Shown here: one piece after another, positions 49,401-61,400 of the stretch | Position numbering within the stretch: position 1 is the stretch's first letter | Layout: every line of letters begins with the position of its first letter | Assembly: GCF_036588685.1 (NCBI RefSeq) | Contig: NC_086376.1 | Span: 61,031,166-61,095,165, forward strand | Source of the DNA: Mytilus trossulus | Taxonomy: Eukaryota > Mollusca > Bivalvia > Mytilida > Mytilidae | DNA length: 64,000 nt | Reading direction: 5' to 3' | Translations under genes and position numbers: made by a program | The notes under the pieces: generated by a model | Told to the model about the DNA's origin: nothing | What the model saw: only the letters and a program-made list of their open reading frames with translations | Database searches by the model: none

Positions 49401-52400
49401 AATGTATTTATGCATATCTAAAAAAAGGGGGGCTTATTTTTGCTCACATTAGCGATTTTTTTGTATTTTTAATGGCTAAAATGTGCCAAAATGACCGTAA
49501 AATATTAAAAATTAGGTAAAAAATCAAAGGCTATACATGTTTCTCCTTAGTATCGTCGAATTGAATATTCTGAACACAATTCATATAAAACACATAACAG
49601 CAATGATGAATTCTTAGTTTCAGCATTTTTATAGTCTGTTTCATAAAATATTTTGACTCTTATGCAACGGTGTCCATATATTCGCGATAAAGACATATAA
49701 TTTGGACACAGTTATTAAATTATCAGCCTAAAGTCTTTAATAGACCCCAATCGAACTTCATTAATCAAAAACCGCGTTTTAAATATAACCAAACAGTCAA
49801 AATGAGCTGGTCAATTGTCCCAAGTCTGTAAAAAGTAACGTTTTCTGTAAAGGGGGTACCTGTAAAGAAAGTCATTTTAAATGGTGAATAATTGTCTCTT
49901 TAATCCAAAATTTTGAACTTAAGCAGCAGTAGTATATAGTAATCGACTAACGTAAAGGTTGTCCGATTTTATTTCAATATGTGTCAGTATAGGTTAAAAG
50001 GAAGTAAATATAGATCGCTGGCGCCACCTAGATTTTACATCCAAGATAATAGGTAGAAGTAAATTTATTTTCTGCTGCCTTGGTAATTAGAAATTAAAAT
50101 TGAAATAGTGAGAAATGAGTGTTGGCCATTGGTGTAGAAATAGCGAGAAATTTAGAGAAAACTCTCTAAGACTAGCAAGATTTTCTGTGCCAAATTAAGC
50201 ATGGGGTGTTCTTCATTCATACTATTTCGAAAATTCCGGAACCGTTGAGTACCCTTAAAAAATGCCATTTTTCTATCAAAAAAGCTGCGGCACCATATGT
50301 GTTTGACCATTGCAATTACACCCAAAGGTGTTGATAATTCAGAATTCGAATCTTTTTTTAATGGATCTTTGATAGTGAAAAGGCAGGACCAAATAAGGTT
50401 ACCATTGTCGCCTATGTAAATAATTACTTCCTTGTAACCTAAAGCAAAATGACGATTTCTGGCGCATCACTGTATTTTTCGAGATATTTTAGAAATTGGA
50501 TCGGTAAATTAATAAGGTACTAAGTGATTAACTATATCAGAAGAAAATTGCTGATCGCCGTGAAACTATAGTCTATATCAAATTTTTACTGTTTTTTTGT
50601 TCTTCTGTCTCAGGGGTAGGGTTCATCGAGCTACTGTAAAAACGAGAATTCTGTCAAGGACTCTGTCTTTAATAATTTCTCCTCATCCTCGATAACACTG
50701 AATGTATTTATGCATATCTAAAAAAAGGGGGGCTTATTTTTGCTCACATTAGCGATTTTTTTGTATTTTTAATGGCTAAAATGTGCCAAAATGACCGTAA
50801 AATATTAAAAATTAGGTAAAAAATCAAAGGCTATACATGTTTCTCCTTAGTATCGTCGAATTGAATATTCTGAACACAATTCATATAAAACACATAACAG
50901 CAATGATGAATTCTTAGTTTCAGCATTTTTATAGTCTGTTTCATAAAATATTTTGACTCTTATGCAACGGTGTCCATATATTCGCGATAAAGACATATAA
51001 TTTGGACACAGTTATTAAATTATCAGCCTAAAGTCTTTAATAGACCCCAATCGAACTTCATTAATCAAAAACCGCGTTTTAAATATAACCAAACAGTCAA
51101 AATGAGCTGGTCAATTGTCCCAAGTCTGTAAAAAGTAACGTTTTCTGTAAAGGGGGTACCTGTAAAGAAAGTCATTTTAAATGGTGAATAATTGTCTCTT
51201 TAATCCAAAATTTTGAACTTAAGCAGCAGTAGTATATAGTAATCGACTAACGTAAAGGTTGTCCGATTTTATTTCAATATGTGTCAGTATAGGTTAAAAG
51301 GAAGTAAATATAGATCGCTGGCGCCACCTAGATTTTACATCCAAGATAATAGGTAGAAGTAAATTTATTTTCTGCTGCCTTGGTAATTAGAAATTAAAAT
51401 TGAAATAGTGAGAAATGAGTGTTGGCCATTGGTGTAGAAATAGCGAGAAATTTAGAGAAAACTCTCTAAGACTAGCAAGATTTTCTGTGCCAAATTAAGC
51501 ATGGGGTGTTCTTCATTCATACTATTTCGAAAATTCCGGAACCGTTGAGTACCCTTAAAAAATGCCATTTTTCTATCAAAAAAGCTGCGGCACCATATGT
51601 GTTTGACCATTGCAATTACACCCAAAGGTGTTGATAATTCAGAATTCGAATCTTTTTTTAATGGATCTTTGATAGTGAAAAGGCAGGACCAAATAAGGTT
51701 ACCATTGTCGCCTATGTAAATAATTACTTCCTTGTAACCTAAAGCAAAATGACGATTTCTGGCGCATCACTGTATTTTTCGAGATATTTTAGAAATTGGA
51801 TCGGTAAATTAATAAGGTACTAAGTGATTAACTATATCAGAAGAAAATTGCTGATCGCCGTGAAACTATAGTCTATATCAAATTTTTACTGTTTTTTTGT
51901 TCTTCTGTCTCAGGGGTAGGGTTCATCGAGCTACTGTAAAAACGAGAATTCTGTCAAGGACTCTGTCTTTAATAATTTCTCCTCATCCTCGATAACACTG
52001 AATGTATTTATGCATATCTAAAAAAAGGGGGGCTTATTTTTGCTCACATTAGCGATTTTTTTGTATTTTTAATGGCTAAAATGTGCCAAAATGACCGTAA
52101 AATATTAAAAATTAGGTAAAAAATCAAAGGCTATACATGTTTCTCCTTAGTATCGTCGAATTGAATATTCTGAACACAATTCATATAAAACACATAACAG
52201 CAATGATGAATTCTTAGTTTCAGCATTTTTATAGTCTGTTTCATAAAATATTTTGACTCTTATGCAACGGTGTCCATATATTCGCGATAAAGACATATAA
52301 TTTGGACACAGTTATTAAATTATCAGCCTAAAGTCTTTAATAGACCCCAATCGAACTTCATTAATCAAAAACCGCGTTTTAAATATAACCAAACAGTCAA

Positions 52401-55315
52401 AATGAGCTGGTCAATTGTCCCAAGTCTGTAAAAAGTAACGTTTTCTGTAAAGGGGGTACCTGTAAAGAAAGTCATTTTAAATGGTGAATAATTGTCTCTT
52501 TAATCCAAAATTTTGAACTTAAGCAGCAGTAGTATATAGTAATCGACTAACGTAAAGGTTGTCCGATTTTATTTCAATATGTGTCAGTATAGGTTAAAAG
52601 GAAGTAAATATAGATCGCTGGCGCCACCTAGATTTTACATCCAAGATAATAGGTAGAAGTAAATTTATTTTCTGCTGCCTTGGTAATTAGAAATTAAAAT
52701 TGAAATAGTGAGAAATGAGTGTTGGCCATTGGTGTAGAAATAGCGAGAAATTTAGAGAAAACTCTCTAAGACTAGCAAGATTTTCTGTGCCAAATTAAGC
52801 ATGGGGTGTTCTTCATTCATACTATTTCGAAAATTCCGGAACCGTTGAGTACCCTTAAAAAATGCCATTTTTCTATCAAAAAAGCTGCGGCACCATATGT
52901 GTTTGACCATTGCAATTACACCCAAAGGTGTTGATAATTCAGAATTCGAATCTTTTTTTAATGGATCTTTGATAGTGAAAAGGCAGGACCAAATAAGGTT
53001 ACCATTGTCGCCTATGTAAATAATTACTTCCTTGTAACCTAAAGCAAAATGACGATTTCTGGCGCATCACTGTATTTTTCGAGATATTTTAGAAATTGGA
53101 TCGGTAAATTAATAAGGTACTAAGTGATTAACTATATCAGAAGAAAATTGCTGATCGCCGTGAAACTATAGTCTATATCAAATTTTTACTGTTTTTTTGT
53201 TCTTCTGTCTCAGGGGTAGGGTTCATCGAGCTACTGTAAAAACGAGAATTCTGTCAAGGACTCTGTCTTTAATAATTTCTCCTCATCCTCGATAACACTG
53301 AATGTATTTATGCATATCTAAAAAAAGGGGGGCTTATTTTTGCTCACATTAGCGATTTTTTTGTATTTTTAATGGCTAAAATGTGCCAAAATGACCGTAA
53401 AATATTAAAAATTAGGTAAAAAATCAAAGGCTATACATGTTTCTCCTTAGTATCGTCGAATTGAATATTCTGAACACAATTCATATAAAACACATAACAG
53501 CAATGATGAATTCTTAGTTTCAGCATTTTTATAGTCTGTTTCATAAAATATTTTGACTCTTATGCAACGGTGTCCATATATTCGCGATAAAGACATATAA
53601 TTTGGACACAGTTATTAAATTATCAGCCTAAAGTCTTTAATAGACCCCAATCGAACTTCATTAATCAAAAACCGCGTTTTAAATATAACCAAACAGTCAA
53701 AATGAGCTGGTCAATTGTCCCAAGTCTGTAAAAAGTAACGTTTTCTGTAAAGGGGGTACCTGTAAAGAAAGTCATTTTAAATGGTGAATAATTGTCTCTT
53801 TAATCCAAAATTTTGAACTTAAGCAGCAGTAGTATATAGTAATCGACTAACGTAAAGGTTGTCCGATTTTATTTCAATATGTGTCAGTATAGGTTAAAAG
53901 GAAGTAAATATAGATCGCTGGCGCCACCTAGATTTTACATCCAAGATAATAGGTAGAAGTAAATTTATTTTCTGCTGCCTTGGTAATTAGAAATTAAAAT
54001 TGAAATAGTGAGAAATGAGTGTTGGCCATTGGTGTAGAAATAGCGAGAAATTTAGAGAAAACTCTCTAAGACTAGCAAGATTTTCTGTGCCAAATTAAGC
54101 ATGGGGTGTTCTTCATTCATACTATTTCGAAAATTCCGGAACCGTTGAGACCCTTAAAAAATGCCATTTTTCTATCAAAAAAGCTGCGGCACCATATGTG
54201 TTTGACCATTGCAATTACACCCAAAGGTGTTGATAATTCAGAATTCGAATCTTTTTTAATGGATCTTTGATAGTGAAAAGGCAGGACCAAATAAGGTTAC
54301 CATTGTCGCCTATGTAAATAATTACTTCCTTGTAACCTAAAGCAAAATGACGATTTCTGGCGGCATCACTGTATTTTTCGAGATATTTTAGAAATTGGAT
54401 CGGTAAATTAATAAGGTACTAAGTGATTAACTATATCAGAAGAAAATTGCTGATCGCCGTGAAACTATAGTCTATATCAAATTTTTACTGTTTTTTTGTT
54501 CTTCTGTCTCAGGGGTAGGGTTCATCGAGCTACTGTAAAAACGAGAATTCTGTCAAGGACTCTGTCTTTAATAATTTCTCCTCATCCTCGATAACACTGA
54601 ATGTATTTATGCATATCTAAAAAAAGGGGGGCTTATTTTTGCTCACATTAGCGATTTTTTTGTATTTTTAATGGCTAAAATGTGCCAAAATGACCGTAAA
54701 ATATTAAAAATTAGGTAAAAAATCAAAGGCTATACATGTTTCTCCTTAGTATCGTCGAATTGAATATTCTGAACACAATTCATATAAAACACATAACAGC
54801 AATGATGAATTCTTAGTTTCAGCATTTTTATAGTCTGTTTCATAAAATATTTTGACTCTTATGCAACGGTGTCCATATATTCGCGATAAAGACATATAAT
54901 TTGGACACAGTTATTAAATTATCAGCCTAAAGTCTTTAATAGACCCCAATCGAACTTCATTAATCAAAAACCGCGTTTTAAATATAACCAAACAGTCAAA
55001 ATGAGCTGGTCAATTGTCCCAAGTCTGTAAAAAGTAACGTTTTCTGTAAAGGGGGTACCTGTAAAGAAAGTCATTTTAAATGGTGAATAATTGTCTCTTT
55101 AATCCAAAATTTTGAACTTAAGCAGCAGTAGTATATAGTAATCGACTAACGTAAAGGTTGTCCGATTTTATTTCAATATGTGTCAGTATAGGTTAAAAGG
55201 AAGTAAATATAGATCGCTGGCGCCACCTAGATTTTACATCAAGATAATAGGTAGAAGTAAATTTATTTTCTGCTGCCTTGGTAATTAGAAATTAAAATTG
55301 AAATAGTGAGAAATG
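43492..55315. repeat. Satellite array A: 1300-bp unit, nine copies plus partial
   Basis: Units begin (GGTTAAAAGGAAG) at 43492, 44792, 46092, 47392, 48692, 49992, 51292, 52592 and 53892, with a partial copy from 55191 to the gap. The spacing is exactly 1300 bp for the first eight intervals. Those copies look identical by eye. The ninth differs by single-base indels (near 54150, 54254 and 54362) and the partial copy by one (near 55239), giving a 1299-bp interval. The left edge is sharp, preceded by unrelated DNA ending GGGGTTCTTTGT. The period is far longer than nucleosome-scale satellites. See 43655-43966 for the frame carried by each unit. Confidence 0.97.
43655..43966 (-). other. 104-codon stop-free frame inside each 1300-bp unit (first copy shown)
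   Basis: On the minus strand a frame runs from a TGA (43969-43967) to TAA at 43654-43652. It includes YKEVIIYIGDNGNLIWSCLF, then MVKHIWCRSFFDRKMAFF from the only early ATG (43810, 52 codons) and MNEEHPMLNLAQKILLVLES near the end. A minus-strand AATAAA lies 83 bases further on (43569-43564). No family is recognised. It recurs every 1300 bp and is broken by single-base indels in the ninth copy. Whether it is expressed is unknown; chance is possible, though a frame this long is uncommon in AT-rich DNA. Confidence 0.3.
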
Positions 55316-55415
55316 NNNNNNNNNNNNNNNNNNNNNNNNNNNNNNNNNNNNNNNNNNNNNNNNNNNNNNNNNNNNNNNNNNNNNNNNNNNNNNNNNNNNN
55401 NNNNNNNNNNNNNNN
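55316..55415. other. Assembly gap (100 N)
   Basis: Exactly 100 N separate arrays A and B. A round 100 is the usual placeholder for a gap of unknown length, so the true distance between the two arrays is not given by the sequence. Confidence 0.97.
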
Positions 55416-58400
55416 ACTTTGGCAACTTCCCTAAATGATTTGGTGGTTTCAATTTGTCAAATATCATGAAACTAAAGGATTTACACATTTATTGTATAGA
55501 ATTTCTTCAAAATTGACCAATTTTGTCATTTTATGGTCAAAATAGGCATTTTTAGGCTTTTTCAATATTGATGCATACAGGGCATCCTGACTTTCTATCT
55601 GACAGGTTTTCATGTGTCAATACTTGTGTTTCTATGCCTTTATCTAGTTCTTTTACTTGTTTATGAACTCAGAATCTTCAGAAAAGAAGATTATCTCAGA
55701 CAATATGTGCAAAATGTGTTGTATAAATGACCCTTGTCTAACGCCCTGTTTGGATGAAGTCAAAAGTGGTGTTCATGGTACATAAAATTTGAAGTCCACA
55801 ATAAAAACCTCACTAAATTTGTACCAAAAGCACTTTACAATGTCTATTGTACCTGTTCCATTTCACATAATATCTTTCTTTTCTTCTGTAGGATAGCAAG
55901 TGGTTTAAATACAAGCCTGTTGAGACTAAAATTGCATTCAAGTTTTTCACTAAAAAGTCAGAAATCTTTGTATCAGACCATACTGTCTGCAAGAAGAGTT
56001 AATTGCAAGAGCCTTTTTGTGCTCAGATTTGTTGTATCATGTCACATGAGTATAGAAATGATAAAAAAGACACAATTTTTTATTTCTTATAGCATCAATA
56101 TGCATTTTTTAATGTAAATATATGGCACGGCCTAAATTGACCCTTATTTTTTTCCAGTCTTACTTGGCTTAAGACCCTTTTAAACTAATATGATGTGTTA
56201 TTTGTAACTTTTCTTTCCATTTAAAGTACATTCAATACATATGTAAGGATTATTTATAACCAAAAATCTTCACAAATTTAAAATTGCTGGAAAATATTAC
56301 ATCTTCATGTAAGGCACCCTTTCATTGAAAAACCTCAGTTTTTAGGCCTAGGCTGATATAAATTTGACTTTTGAATAATTATGCTAAGTCTGATCAATCA
56401 AATGAGTACTCTATTGCTTTTAGTACATAATAAATGATATATTAAGGCATTTAAAAAGAAGTTATTTCAATATTTTAATTTTTAAAGCCCAACATGTTAA
56501 TAGTTGAAATTTTTCAATTTTAACGTCAAAATTTAACACGCAAAGATGAGTATAGAATTTAACATATTGTCTATAATATATATCCTATTGTTATGAAACT
56601 TTTCAAATAGTGTTATAATTTATTAAGCTTTGGTCATACCAAGTTTTTTTAAGATTTGTCAACTCTTTCTATCCTATTAGATCCGAGACCACAATTGTCG
56701 TCCCTTGATTATCGTTGTTCACGAATATAGTCCCTAGTGTTAACAGTGGGTTACTTGCCATTAATTTTTATACCCCTTCCAAATTTATTTCTCCATGTTT
56801 AATGCCTCAAATTGTAGGAAGGGGGGTTAAATTACACTGAAAAAAAAAATTTGGGTCCAGAATTTTAAAGGAAAGTAGTGATTTGGTCCAGGTGAAAAAG
56901 GTTGAAAAATAGCACTTCAGAAGCTGTCAAAAGATTTCAAGTCGCCCTAAAGATAAAATTGCCCATATTTTGAGTTAGAGACGATGAAGTTTTCTATAAT
57001 TTTGATATAATTTGTCCCAAAAGTAGTACAACACACTGAGAAAATTTCATTGAGAAAGCGCAGGTGGGATTTTTTTAATTTTCATTTATGTTCTAAAAGA
57101 AATGCACTACGAATTAATTGTGTTCTCGGACCTAAGAGGTGAAGTCTGTAAATAAAGAATCTGTACTTTGGCAACTTCCCTAAATGATTTGGTGGTTTCA
57201 ATTTGTCAAATATCATGAAACTAAAGGATTTACACATTTATTGTATAGAATTTCTTCAAAATTGACCAATTTTGTCATTTTATGGTCAAAATAGGCATTT
57301 TTAGGCTTTTTCAATATTGATGCATACAGGGCATCCTGACTTTCTATCTGACAGGTTTTCATGTGTCAATACTTGTGTTTCTATGCCTTTATCTAGTTCT
57401 TTTACTTGTTTATGAACTCAGAATCTTCAGAAAAGAAGATTATCTCAGACAATATGTGCAAAATGTGTTGTATAAATGACCCTTGTCTAACGCCCTGTTT
57501 GGATGAAGTCAAAAGTGGTGTTCATGGTACATAAAATTTGAAGTCCACAATAAAAACCTCACTAAATTTGTACCAAAAGCACTTTACAATGTCTATTGTA
57601 CCTGTTCCATTTCACATAATATCTTTCTTTTCTTCTGTAGGATAGCAAGTGGTTTAAATACAAGCCTGTTGAGACTAAAATTGCATTCAAGTTTTTCACT
57701 AAAAAGTCAGAAATCTTTGTATCAGACCATACTGTCTGCAAGAAGAGTTAATTGCAAGAGCCTTTTTGTGCTCAGATTTGTTGTATCATGTCACATGAGT
57801 ATAGAAATGATAAAAAAGACACAATTTTTTATTTCTTATAGCATCAATATGCATTTTTTAATGTAAATATATGGCACGGCCTAAATTGACCCTTATTTTT
57901 TTCCAGTCTTACTTGGCTTAAGACCCTTTTAAACTAATATGATGTGTTATTTGTAACTTTTCTTTCCATTTAAAGTACATTCAATACATATGTAAGGATT
58001 ATTTATAACCAAAAATCTTCACAAATTTAAAATTGCTGGAAAATATTACATCTTCATGTAAGGCACCCTTTCATTGAAAAACCTCAGTTTTTAGGCCTAG
58101 GCTGATATAAATTTGACTTTTGAATAATTATGCTAAGTCTGATCAATCAAATGAGTACTCTATTGCTTTTAGTACATAATAAATGATATATTAAGGCATT
58201 TAAAAAGAAGTTATTTCAATATTTTAATTTTTAAAGCCCAACATGTTAATAGTTGAAATTTTTCAATTTTAACGTCAAAATTTAACACGCAAAGATGAGT
58301 ATAGAATTTAACATATTGTCTATAATATATATCCTATTGTTATGAAACTTTTCAAATAGTGTTATAATTTATTAAGCTTTGGTCATACCAAGTTTTTTTA

Positions 58401-61400
58401 AGATTTGTCAACTCTTTCTATCCTATTAGATCCGAGACCACAATTGTCGTCCCTTGATTATCGTTGTTCACGAATATAGTCCCTAGTGTTAACAGTGGGT
58501 TACTTGCCATTAATTTTTATACCCCTTCCAAATTTATTTCTCCATGTTTAATGCCTCAAATTGTAGGAAGGGGGGTTAAATTACACTGAAAAAAAAAATT
58601 TGGGTCCAGAATTTTAAAGGAAAGTAGTGATTTGGTCCAGGTGAAAAAGGTTGAAAAATAGCACTTCAGAAGCTGTCAAAAGATTTCAAGTCGCCCTAAA
58701 GATAAAATTGCCCATATTTTGAGTTAGAGACGATGAAGTTTTCTATAATTTTGATATAATTTGTCCCAAAAGTAGTACAACACACTGAGAAAATTTCATT
58801 GAGAAAGCGCAGGTGGGATTTTTTTAATTTTCATTTATGTTCTAAAAGAAATGCACTACGAATTAATTGTGTTCTCGGACCTAAGAGGTGAAGTCTGTAA
58901 ATAAAGAATCTGTACTTTGGCAACTTCCCTAAATGATTTGGTGGTTTCAATTTGTCAAATATCATGAAACTAAAGGATTTACACATTTATTGTATAGAAT
59001 TTCTTCAAAATTGACCAATTTTGTCATTTTATGGTCAAAATAGGCATTTTTAGGCTTTTTCAATATTGATGCATACAGGGCATCCTGACTTTCTATCTGA
59101 CAGGTTTTCATGTGTCAATACTTGTGTTTCTATGCCTTTATCTAGTTCTTTTACTTGTTTATGAACTCAGAATCTTCAGAAAAGAAGATTATCTCAGACA
59201 ATATGTGCAAAATGTGTTGTATAAATGACCCTTGTCTAACGCCCTGTTTGGATGAAGTCAAAAGTGGTGTTCATGGTACATAAAATTTGAAGTCCACAAT
59301 AAAAACCTCACTAAATTTGTACCAAAAGCACTTTACAATGTCTATTGTACCTGTTCCATTTCACATAATATCTTTCTTTTCTTCTGTAGGATAGCAAGTG
59401 GTTTAAATACAAGCCTGTTGAGACTAAAATTGCATTCAAGTTTTTCACTAAAAAGTCAGAAATCTTTGTATCAGACCATACTGTCTGCAAGAAGAGTTAA
59501 TTGCAAGAGCCTTTTTGTGCTCAGATTTGTTGTATCATGTCACATGAGTATAGAAATGATAAAAAAGACACAATTTTTTATTTCTTATAGCATCAATATG
59601 CATTTTTTAATGTAAATATATGGCACGGCCTAAATTGACCCTTATTTTTTTCCAGTCTTACTTGGCTTAAGACCCTTTTAAACTAATATGATGTGTTATT
59701 TGTAACTTTTCTTTCCATTTAAAGTACATTCAATACATATGTAAGGATTATTTATAACCAAAAATCTTCACAAATTTAAAATTGCTGGAAAATATTACAT
59801 CTTCATGTAAGGCACCCTTTCATTGAAAAACCTCAGTTTTTAGGCCTAGGCTGATATAAATTTGACTTTTGAATAATTATGCTAAGTCTGATCAATCAAA
59901 TGAGTACTCTATTGCTTTTAGTACATAATAAATGATATATTAAGGCATTTAAAAAGAAGTTATTTCAATATTTTAATTTTTAAAGCCCAACATGTTAATA
60001 GTTGAAATTTTTCAATTTTAACGTCAAAATTTAACACGCAAAGATGAGTATAGAATTTAACATATTGTCTATAATATATATCCTATTGTTATGAAACTTT
60101 TCAAATAGTGTTATAATTTATTAAGCTTTGGTCATACCAAGTTTTTTTAAGATTTGTCAACTCTTTCTATCCTATTAGATCCGAGACCACAATTGTCGTC
60201 CCTTGATTATCGTTGTTCACGAATATAGTCCCTAGTGTTAACAGTGGGTTACTTGCCATTAATTTTTATACCCCTTCCAAATTTATTTCTCCATGTTTAA
60301 TGCCTCAAATTGTAGGAAGGGGGGTTAAATTACACTGAAAAAAAAAATTTGGGTCCAGAATTTTAAAGGAAAGTAGTGATTTGGTCCAGGTGAAAAAGGT
60401 TGAAAAATAGCACTTCAGAAGCTGTCAAAAGATTTCAAGTCGCCCTAAAGATAAAATTGCCCATATTTTGAGTTAGAGACGATGAAGTTTTCTATAATTT
60501 TGATATAATTTGTCCCAAAAGTAGTACAACACACTGAGAAAATTTCATTGAGAAAGCGCAGGTGGGATTTTTTTAATTTTCATTTATGTTCTAAAAGAAA
60601 TGCACTACGAATTAATTGTGTTCTCGGACCTAAGAGGTGAAGTCTGTAAATAAAGAATCTGTACTTTGGCAACTTCCCTAAATGATTTGGTGGTTTCAAT
60701 TTGTCAAATATCATGAAACTAAAGGATTTACACATTTATTGTATAGAATTTCTTCAAAATTGACCAATTTTGTCATTTTATGGTCAAAATAGGCATTTTT
60801 AGGCTTTTTCAATATTGATGCATACAGGGCATCCTGACTTTCTATCTGACAGGTTTTCATGTGTCAATACTTGTGTTTCTATGCCTTTATCTAGTTCTTT
60901 TACTTGTTTATGAACTCAGAATCTTCAGAAAAGAAGATTATCTCAGACAATATGTGCAAAATGTGTTGTATAAATGACCCTTGTCTAACGCCCTGTTTGG
61001 ATGAAGTCAAAAGTGGTGTTCATGGTACATAAAATTTGAAGTCCACAATAAAAACCTCACTAAATTTGTACCAAAAGCACTTTACAATGTCTATTGTACC
61101 TGTTCCATTTCACATAATATCTTTCTTTTCTTCTGTAGGATAGCAAGTGGTTTAAATACAAGCCTGTTGAGACTAAAATTGCATTCAAGTTTTTCACTAA
61201 AAAGTCAGAAATCTTTGTATCAGACCATACTGTCTGCAAGAAGAGTTAATTGCAAGAGCCTTTTTGTGCTCAGATTTGTTGTATCATGTCACATGAGTAT
61301 AGAAATGATAAAAAAGACACAATTTTTTATTTCTTATAGCATCAATATGCATTTTTTAATGTAAATATATGGCACGGCCTAAATTGACCCTTATTTTTTT

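Noticed and set aside
55285..55488. Minus-strand frame crossing the N run
   Set aside because: It joins two different satellites through unknown bases, so it is an artefact.
55920..56117. 65-residue frame repeated every 1749 bp
   Set aside because: As a stand-alone gene it starts with TTG, not ATG; it is only part of a longer stop-free stretch in the satellite unit.
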